Shown here piece after piece: positions 58,698-64,000 of a stretch of DNA of 64,000 bases. Position 1 is the stretch's first letter, and the number at the start of each line of letters is the position of its first letter. This DNA is from Peptococcaceae bacterium (GTDB lineage Bacteria; Bacillota; Peptococcia; Peptococcales; Peptococcaceae). Location: contig JAFQEO010000016.1 in the NCBI GenBank assembly GCA_017399005.1, positions 17,300 through 81,299 of the forward strand, read 5' to 3'. The notes beneath the pieces are model-generated. The model saw nothing but the letters and a program-made list of their open reading frames with translations, made no database searches and was not told where the DNA came from. Made by a program: the position numbers and the translations under genes.

Positions 58698-60740
58698 TTG
58701 AACGAGGAAATGACCGAAGAGATGCAGGAAAGACACACAGAAATGCAGGAAGAACATGCAGAGATGCAGGAAAAACACGCAGAAATGCAGGAAAGACACG
58801 CAGAGATGCAGAAATCGCACGGGGAAATCACAGACGAGGCGGGCAAGGCATCTATGCCGGAAACGATGGTGGATACCGGTAAACAGGAGGAATCCGCAAA
58901 CGAGGAGGATGAGGCTGCGAAGGCGTTTAAAGCGGCCAGAATCCGGGCGGTTAAGGAGTATATGCGGGAGTATGAGGCCGCAGAGAAGCAGAAGCAGGAA
59001 GCCTTAAAACGCCAGAGGGAGCAGGAGCAGGCGGAGGCGGAAAAGCATAAAACCCGCTTTACCGGCCAGCCTTTTGCCTTAAACTGTGGTGACTGGCAGG
59101 CGGATGATGGCGGCGTATACAAGATGACCGCAAATGCAAAAGGCGAGGAGAGCCGCATTGTGGCCTGTTATCATCCGGTGATGCCGGTGGAGCGGCTGCT
59201 TAATCTGGATAACGGCAAAGAGAAGTTATGTCTGGCTTTTTATCGGGATGGCAAATGGCGGCACATTACCGTGGATTGCACCGTCTGCTTTAACCGTCAG
59301 CAGATTATTGCCCTGAGCGACAGGGGGATTCTGGTTACCAGCGAGACAGCCCGCTATCTGGTGCAGTATCTGACCGAGGTGGTAGCGCTTAATATGAACC
59401 CGGCAGAGCACGATGCCGTTATTCCGGTGAGCAGGTCCATCTCCCGCATGGGATGGTGCGGCGATGAGTTTGTGCCCTATGTGGCGGATATCCGCTACGA
59501 CGGCGATGCCGATTTTGCCGGTATCTACGATGCAGTACACACAGCCGGAAGCCGCGAGGAATGGTATCAGATGGCGCGGGAACTGCGCAAAAACAAGGTG
59601 GTGCGTCTGTTAATGGATGCCAGCCTTGCATCGCCCTTAATCGAGAGGGTGGGGGCACTGCCGTTTATCCTGCATCTGTGGGGAACCACCGGTTTTGGCA
59701 AAACGGTGGCACTGATGCTGGCTATGAGCGTGTGGGGCAACCCCGATACGGGGTATCTCACCCGCACCATGAACATGACACCAAACGCCATGGCGCGTAC
59801 TGCCGCCTTTTTAAAGCATCTGCCATTTGGTGCCGATGAGCTCCAGCAGATGAAAAACAGCTGGAGAGCTGCCACCGGTCAGAACTTTGACCAGTTGATT
59901 ATGTATCTCACCGAAGGCATTGACCGTGGCCGTGCCAAAGCCCATGGCGGCATCGAGCGTCTGGATACATGGCGCAACTGTTTTATCTTCACCGGTGAGG
60001 AACCCATCACAAAGGCAAATTCCGGAGGCGGTGCCCGAAACCGCGTCATCGAGGTGGAAGCTGCCGAGCCGATTTTTGCATCGGGCAACGTTGTGGCAAA
60101 CACCGTGCGTGAACATTTTGGCTGGGCGGGCAAAGAGTTTATCCATGAGCTGAACTATTACAACAACGCAGAGCTGAAAGGGCGCTATGCCCCAAAAGTG
60201 CGGGAGCTTGAGAATATCTGCGATACCACCAGCAAACAGGCACACAGCATGGCGCTGATTCTCTTAGCCGATGAAATCGCCTGCAGCTCTATTTTTGACG
60301 GTGAGGAGCCGCTTCATGCCAGCGACGTGGCAGAGTATCTGTACAGCGAAAAGGCCGTGGATGTGGCCGAGAGAGCCTATGAGTGGTGTATGGACTGGCT
60401 TGACCGCAACCAGAATCGTTTTGTGGCAAGCGGCAACTACGGTGAAATCTGGGGTCGCATCGGTGACGGCTTTGCCATGATTAATAAATCGGTGCTGGAG
60501 GAAGAACTGCGCAAAGCCGGATACGAATATGACTCCCTGAGCCGCAGATGGGCAGAGCGAGGGTATATCATGAGAGCGAAAGATGGACGATTTCGACATA
60601 AAACAACAGTCAATGGATTTAAAAGCAGCTATATCAAAATGAATCTGAATGTAGATAGAAATCCTTTAGGCGTATTCGTAAATGACAGTCCTCCGATTGC
60701 ATTTTCTGACAAAGCAGAACAGATACAAATCCCCGCGTAA
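58698..60740 (+). CDS. DUF927-domain helicase/primase-type protein with N-terminal heptad repeats
   Basis: DUF927 proteins are ATPases of phages, plasmids and integrative elements, thought to be replicative helicases. The 680-residue protein starts at a TTG (58698) with AGGAGGA 7 nt before it. Residues ~9-43 are five heptads such as MQEEHAE forming a coiled coil; ~60-115 is a charged helix. The ATPase core (~165-580) shows IPVSRSISRMGWCGDEFVPY, Walker A GTTGFGKTVAL and a Walker B-like LPFGADELQQM. A C-terminal DNA-binding-like tail follows (NGFKSSYIKM). No integrase or structural gene is present, so it may be a mobile-element remnant or a domesticated module. Confidence 0.85.
   Translation: MNEEMTEEMQERHTEMQEEHAEMQEKHAEMQERHAEMQKSHGEITDEAGKASMPETMVDTGKQEESANEEDEAAKAFKAARIRAVKEYMREYEAAEKQKQEALKRQREQEQAEAEKHKTRFTGQPFALNCGDWQADDGGVYKMTANAKGEESRIVACYHPVMPVERLLNLDNGKEKLCLAFYRDGKWRHITVDCTVCFNRQQIIALSDRGILVTSETARYLVQYLTEVVALNMNPAEHDAVIPVSRSISRMGWCGDEFVPYVADIRYDGDADFAGIYDAVHTAGSREEWYQMARELRKNKVVRLLMDASLASPLIERVGALPFILHLWGTTGFGKTVALMLAMSVWGNPDTGYLTRTMNMTPNAMARTAAFLKHLPFGADELQQMKNSWRAATGQNFDQLIMYLTEGIDRGRAKAHGGIERLDTWRNCFIFTGEEPITKANSGGGARNRVIEVEAAEPIFASGNVVANTVREHFGWAGKEFIHELNYYNNAELKGRYAPKVRELENICDTTSKQAHSMALILLADEIACSSIFDGEEPLHASDVAEYLYSEKAVDVAERAYEWCMDWLDRNQNRFVASGNYGEIWGRIGDGFAMINKSVLEEELRKAGYEYDSLSRRWAERGYIMRAKDGRFRHKTTVNGFKSSYIKMNLNVDRNPLGVFVNDSPPIAFSDKAEQIQIPA
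58722..58826 (+). repeat. five tandem 21-bp repeats (minisatellite)
   Basis: Units of seven codons start at 58722, 58743, 58764, 58785 and 58806 with ATGCAGGAA... and differ by only a few bases except the last. Copy number changes would lengthen or shorten the coiled coil without a frameshift. Confidence 0.92.
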
Positions 60741-61171
60741 TCTGTGAAGGGGGTCAAAGGGAGATAAAACGGGGGCTGAAAAAACAGCTTAACAAACAGA
60801 TTCTGTGAATAAAACCCCCAGACACCCTTAAATAATACTATCTATAAATAAATAGAGCGTGTCTCTTTTATCGCACATAGATATTGATAGTATACATGTA
60901 TATATATCTTCCTGCAGATTTTATGGGGGATTGGGGGTTTTTGCCAAAAATTCGCTTAACCATTAGCCCTGCGGCTTCCCCGCCAAATCCCCGGGGTGAA
61001 AATTTTCCGGGGAAGTGCGGGGAATCGCTGGAGAGGGTGACACTTTACATCTTTTGTCCAAATTTCACATAAAAAAAAGGAAATACAGGAACCGGTATAG
61101 AAGTAAGTCTGATAGATAAATTATTAAGATTATGATATATAGTTTTAAAAATTAGATATTAGGAGGATATT
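60741..61171. other. non-coding region with G/C clusters and AT-rich tracts, candidate origin-like region
   Basis: No gene is visible. GGGGG/CCCCC blocks recur (around 60749, 60771, 60816, 60925, 60933), together with TTCCCCGC (60976-60983) facing GCGGGGAA (61017-61024), inner CCCCGGGG and TTCCGGGGAA, and an AT tract with TATACATGTATATA (60891-60904). The position after a replication-type gene would fit an inactive or element-derived origin, but no iterons or DnaA boxes are proven. Confidence 0.4.
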
Positions 61172-62044
61172 ATGTCTTATACTGTTTTTACTGATGGCTG
61201 CTCCAATCTGCCGGGCAGTTTAATCGAGCGTTTTCAGATTAAGGTGCTGCCTTGCAGTTATGTGATGGATGGGGAGCCGGGTGTGTACGAGGGCGATATT
61301 GATGCCTTTGATACCCACACGTATTATGAAAAACTGCGCAATGGCTCGGAGCTGAAAACCAGTCTGTTGAATGTGAGCGTGTTTCTGGACCATTTCCGTC
61401 CGGAGCTGGAAGCTGGCAATGATGTGATTTATGTGGGGCTGTCCAGCGGTGTAAGCGGCACGGTGCAGTCGGCAACCATTGCAAGTCGTCAGCTGGAAGG
61501 GGAATTCCCGGGCCGTACCATTCGCGTAGTGGATTCGCTGGGCGCTGCATTAGGGCCGGGGCTGTTGAGCTGCCGTGCGGCTGAACTGAAGGAGGCGGGC
61601 AAAACCGCATCGGAGGCTGCCGATATGTTAGAGAAAGAGGTAGGACAGCTTCTGCAGTTTTTCACCGTGGCGGATTTGAATTTCCTCAAACGCACCGGCC
61701 GTGTAAGCGGGGCAACGGCAGCCATTGGCACCGTGCTTAACATCAAGCCGCTGTTATGGGGTGACCCGACCGGCCACATCGTGGCATATTCCAAATGCCG
61801 CGGCCGTCAGAAAGCAATCGATGCCATTGTGGAACAGTATCGCACAAAAGCGGTGGATGCACAGAATCAGCGTATCGGCATCACCCACGGCGACTGCCCG
61901 GAAGAAGCCGAATATCTGGCAAAACGTATATGCGAAATCTGCCAGCCGAAAGAATTAATCATCGTGCCGCACGAACCATTCACCGGCGCCCATGTAGGCC
62001 CGGGGATGCTGGCACTGTTTTTCTTTGGCGAAAAGAGAGAGTAA
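61172..62044 (+). CDS. DegV family fatty-acid-binding protein
   Basis: DegV/FakB proteins bind a fatty acid in the cytosol and present it to FakA kinase. The 290-residue protein shows TDGCSNLPGSL at the N terminus, a TSLLNVSVF segment, YVGLSSGVSGTVQSA and VVDSLGAALGPGLL in the binding domain, and the conserved FLKRTGRVSGATAAIG stretch. AGGAGGA precedes the ATG. It is a single gene ended by a hairpin terminator. Confidence 0.93.
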   Translation: MSYTVFTDGCSNLPGSLIERFQIKVLPCSYVMDGEPGVYEGDIDAFDTHTYYEKLRNGSELKTSLLNVSVFLDHFRPELEAGNDVIYVGLSSGVSGTVQSATIASRQLEGEFPGRTIRVVDSLGAALGPGLLSCRAAELKEAGKTASEAADMLEKEVGQLLQFFTVADLNFLKRTGRVSGATAAIGTVLNIKPLLWGDPTGHIVAYSKCRGRQKAIDAIVEQYRTKAVDAQNQRIGITHGDCPEEAEYLAKRICEICQPKELIIVPHEPFTGAHVGPGMLALFFFGEKRE

Positions 62045-62059
62045 AAGATTTAGAAAATG

Positions 62060-62109
62060 GGAGACCTTGCTGGCTCAGTAAAACTGCTGTCGGGTGGTCT
62101 CTCTTTTTT
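62060..62109 (+). terminator. degV terminator
   Basis: GAGACC / GGTCTC stem with a larger loop, then CTTTTTT. Confidence 0.7.
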
Positions 62110-62191
62110 AACTTGATTCTGGAAAAAGAAGGAATTGCTGTTCCTATATAGAAATAATAACTGGAAGGGAAAGGAAATTGCAAAAAAAATA

Positions 62192-62220
62192 TTGATTCTC
62201 AATAACTTTTAAGTTATTAT
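62192..62220 (+). promoter_or_regulatory. higBA promoter with palindromic operator
   Basis: TTGATT (62192-62197), 17 nt, TATTAT (62215-62220). AATAACTTTTAAGTTATT (62201-62218) fills the spacer, with 8-bp arms around TT; HigA-type antitoxins usually bind such sites. Confidence 0.68.
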
Positions 62221-62238
62221 ATAGAAAAGAGGGACAGA

Positions 62239-62631
62239 ATGGCATACAACATACTATTTTATAAGGACAGAAAAGGAAACGAGCCTGTCCTGGATTACCT
62301 GAAAGAGCTGAATGACAGGAACGATAAGGACAGCCGTATTAAGATGAATAAAATTCTGGACTATATCGGGACGCTGAGCCAGTATGGCACAAGAGCCGGA
62401 GAACCTTATGTAAAGCATCTGGACGGGGATATCTGGGAACTGCGTCCGCTGAAAGACCGGATTCTGTTTGTCGGGTGGAAAGACAGCAGTTTTGTGCTGC
62501 TGCATACATTTGTAAAGAAAACGCAGAAAACTCCTGTACGGGAGATTCTGAAAGCCCGAAAAGAGTTTGCAGATTTTGTGAAAAGGAGCGAGCGGCATGA
62601 GAAAGAAAACAAGCAGTCCAGTGGGGCATAG
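62239..62631 (+). CDS. higB: HigB/Gp49-type toxin (RelE superfamily)
   Basis: A 130-residue RelE-superfamily mRNA interferase of the Gp49/HigB family. It shows YNILFYKDRKGNEPVLDYLKEL, the LSQYGTRAGEPYVKHLDGDIWELRP core and DRILFVGWKDSSFVLLHTFVKKTQKTP, ending with a Lys-rich helix. It sits before its antitoxin, as in higBA systems, and overlaps it by 35 nt. GGGAC precedes the ATG. Toxicity is inferred from the family. Confidence 0.9.
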   Translation: MAYNILFYKDRKGNEPVLDYLKELNDRNDKDSRIKMNKILDYIGTLSQYGTRAGEPYVKHLDGDIWELRPLKDRILFVGWKDSSFVLLHTFVKKTQKTPVREILKARKEFADFVKRSERHEKENKQSSGA

Positions 62632-62899
62632 CTGGGAAGAGGTACGTAAAGAGTTATTCACACCAGAGGAACTTGCAGCCAGCGATTTAAGAGTTGCGCT
62701 GATTGGAGAGCTGATTGAGGCCCGGCAGGAAAAGGGTATCAGCCAGAAACAGCTGGAGGAAATGAGCGGAGTCAAACAGCCGGTGATTGCACGCATGGAA
62801 ACAGGCAGTACCAGTCCGCAGCTGGATACTGTGCTGAAAGTGCTGCTGCCGCTTGGAAAAACGCTGGCAATTGTGCCGTTAAAACCCGATTGCGAATAA
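62597..62899 (+). CDS. higA: HigA-type HTH antitoxin
   Basis: The 100-residue HTH_3 protein reads LIEARQEKGISQKQLEEMSGVKQPVIARMETG, a classic helix-turn-helix, with a short N-terminal toxin-binding stretch. It overlaps higB by 35 nt with AAAAGGAG upstream of ATG 62597. It should neutralise HigB and repress the operon at 62201. Confidence 0.9.
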   Translation: MRKKTSSPVGHSWEEVRKELFTPEELAASDLRVALIGELIEARQEKGISQKQLEEMSGVKQPVIARMETGSTSPQLDTVLKVLLPLGKTLAIVPLKPDCE

Positions 62900-62904
62900 T
62901 TTGA

Positions 62905-62937
62905 TAAAACTCCGGTAGTATCAGCTACCGGTTTTTT
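62905..62937 (+). terminator. higBA terminator
   Basis: CCGGTAG / CTACCGG stem followed by TTTTTT. Confidence 0.88.
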
Positions 62938-62967
62938 GATGAACTGTGGAGTTGGTTTTCTTGACAA

Positions 62968-62996
62968 TTGACAAAAAGATAGCATGCTAGTAGAAT
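62968..62996 (+). promoter_or_regulatory. lon promoter
   Basis: TTGACA (62968-62973), 17 nt, TAGAAT (62991-62996). A palindrome TAGCATGCTA (62980-62989) lies in the spacer, so a dimeric regulator could act here. No CIRCE or CtsR box was seen. Confidence 0.7.
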
Positions 62997-63013
62997 ATAG
63001 TCTGAAAATAACA

Positions 63014-63079
63014 ATCCGGCGGGTATCATCCGGGTGCAGGTGAAATCGGCAGGTGAGAATCTGTGTGCGGATGCCGGAT
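63014..63079 (+). promoter_or_regulatory. structured 5' leader of lon
   Basis: ATCCGGC (63014-63020) pairs with GCCGGAT (63073-63079). An inner CATCC (63027-63031) can pair with GGATG further in, which competes for part of the same right arm. It looks like a cis-regulatory RNA, but I do not recognise a class. Confidence 0.45.
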
Positions 63080-63137
63080 ATGATGCGATAGAGATGTGTT
63101 AGAGGATGCAGAATAGACAGAAGGCAGGGACGTAACG

Positions 63138-64000
63138 ATGATTATTATACCGATTTATGATTCTTTGATTTTACCGGGGGTTTCGGTGCAGTTCCGGAAG
63201 GAGGTGCTTGCCGATTACGATGTGGAGGTGCATCACGAGGGGGAGGAAGTGCTGTTTATTTTTTCCCGTCATGCGGCAAAGCGCCATGAACTGACCAGTC
63301 ATTCCTTTTATGCGGTGGGGCTGTCGGCCACAGTGGAGGCTATGGATGAGGAAGGCAATATCAGCATTTTAGCGGGCAGCCGTGTGGTGCTGACAGATGT
63401 GCAGGTGACACCGGAGGAGATTGTGGTAAGCACGGCGCAGCTTGCGGATATTGACGATGTGGATGCGGAAGATGCTGACCGCCGGTTTCGCCAGATTAAG
63501 CGGGAGTTTATCCGCATCAGCCAGAAATTTCAGGGTGGCGCATGGCTCAGCGGCGTGATTATGCGCTGGAAAGGCTTCCATGACCTTGGCAGTGCGCTGG
63601 GCGGCTACATTAACTGGTCGTGGGATGAAAAATATGGAATTCTGGCCGAGGATTCGCTGAATGCGCGTTATGCAAAAATCGAGCAGGCAGCCGGTGAATT
63701 TATGGAGATGTTTTATCTGAACACCGAGGCGGCAGAGAGTCAGCGCAAACAGCAGGAAAAACAGTACCGGGAAGGTGCCATCCGTCATCAGATGCAGTTT
63801 TTACAGGAGAAGCTGGACGAACTGAACCCGGACGGCGGCTCGGATATTCAGAAATTTGAGAAGCGGATTGTGGAAGCGGATATGCCGGAAGAGGCTCGCA
63901 AAGAGGCGGAAAAGGTATTAAACCGCATGAAGGTGGGCAGCAAAGAGGGCAGCGAGTACGGGGTGCTGTACAGCTATCTGGATTTTGTGACATCGCTGGC
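63138..64000 (+). CDS. lon: Lon ATP-dependent protease, N-terminal part (runs past window)
   Basis: The frame from ATG 63138 stays open to position 64000 (about 287 codons). It begins MIIIPIYDSLILPGVSVQF, which matches the Lon N-terminal substrate-binding domain (IPLRDxVxFPG in classical Lon). The helical segment EGAIRHQMQFLQEKLDEL and KFEKRIVEADMPEEARKEA corresponds to the Lon linker before the AAA module. The ATPase and Ser-Lys peptidase parts lie beyond the window. Lon degrades unfolded proteins and antitoxins, which fits its position next to higBA. Confidence 0.9.
   Translation, partial: MIIIPIYDSLILPGVSVQFRKEVLADYDVEVHHEGEEVLFIFSRHAAKRHELTSHSFYAVGLSATVEAMDEEGNISILAGSRVVLTDVQVTPEEIVVSTAQLADIDDVDAEDADRRFRQIKREFIRISQKFQGGAWLSGVIMRWKGFHDLGSALGGYINWSWDEKYGILAEDSLNARYAKIEQAAGEFMEMFYLNTEAAESQRKQQEKQYREGAIRHQMQFLQEKLDELNPDGGSDIQKFEKRIVEADMPEEARKEAEKVLNRMKVGSKEGSEYGVLYSYLDFVTSL

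Noticed and set aside
1..64000. CRISPR array, rRNA operon or intact prophage
   Set aside because: No regularly spaced repeats, no rRNA sequence, and no integrase, terminase or capsid genes were seen.

Overview
The window looks like the chromosome of a mid-GC, endospore-lineage Firmicute (Clostridia or Negativicutes type). The evidence is sporulation and germination genes (SpoIIP, YIEGIA and its small partner, a GerMN lipoprotein, a degenerate LytM/SpoIVFA-like protein), an AbrB-type regulator, strong AGGAGG ribosome binding sites, TTGACA-N17-TATAAT promoters and Rho-independent terminators after most units. The anaerobic tone (a siroheme sulfite/nitrite reductase-like protein, a radical-SAM porphyrin-type enzyme) fits a gut or sediment anaerobe. 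The species cannot be named from sequence alone.

Layout. 1-7.3 kb: a partial aminotransferase (minus), a leader RNA with a terminator before a hypothetical gene, yebC (minus), the spoIIP-YIEGIA-small subunit operon, two small minus-strand genes, a small membrane protein under a possible LexA box, and a GerMN lipoprotein. 7.4-19.4 kb: a lipoprotein hydrolase and M29 aminopeptidase pair (minus); the run plsC, recQ, AI-2E exporter, pheA, LytM-like gene; a siroheme reductase-like gene (minus); a membrane protein; and a Nudix-MutY fusion. 19.6-25.9 kb: dus, hisS-aspS, a Uma2 nuclease, and an AbrB-glycosyltransferase pair.

26-41.5 kb: a BlaI repressor with twin operators drives two tandem, recently duplicated BlaR1-like M56 sensors plus a GNAT enzyme. 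Next come a minus-strand operon of a radical-SAM/SPASM protein with an FecBCD-type ABC importer, then a VWA-like protein, a MoxR-like AAA ATPase and a cytoplasmic BspA-type LRR protein in one plus-strand run. 41.6-45.6 kb: a visibly AT-rich island carrying a GATC-type (DpnII) restriction-modification system, a second methyltransferase of different architecture, a small membrane protein and a GIY-YIG nuclease fused to a RAMA-like methyl-adenine reader domain. This island is the most likely source of an undescribed system.

45.9-57.5 kb: a small conserved hypothetical gene, a hypoxanthine/uracil-DNA glycosylase, a CBS protein, an NhaP2-type K+/H+ antiporter, a 150-bp stem-loop element, tRNA-Pro(CGG), CstA, and a surface group (SLH/NlpC-P60 protein, alkylsulfatase lipoprotein, Cys-repeat/copper-amine-oxidase-N protein). 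57.6-64 kb: an XRE repressor with a catalytically dead S24 domain, divergent from a DUF927 helicase with a 21-bp minisatellite, a GC-cluster-rich non-coding stretch, degV, a higBA toxin-antitoxin pair, and the 5' part of lon behind a structured leader.
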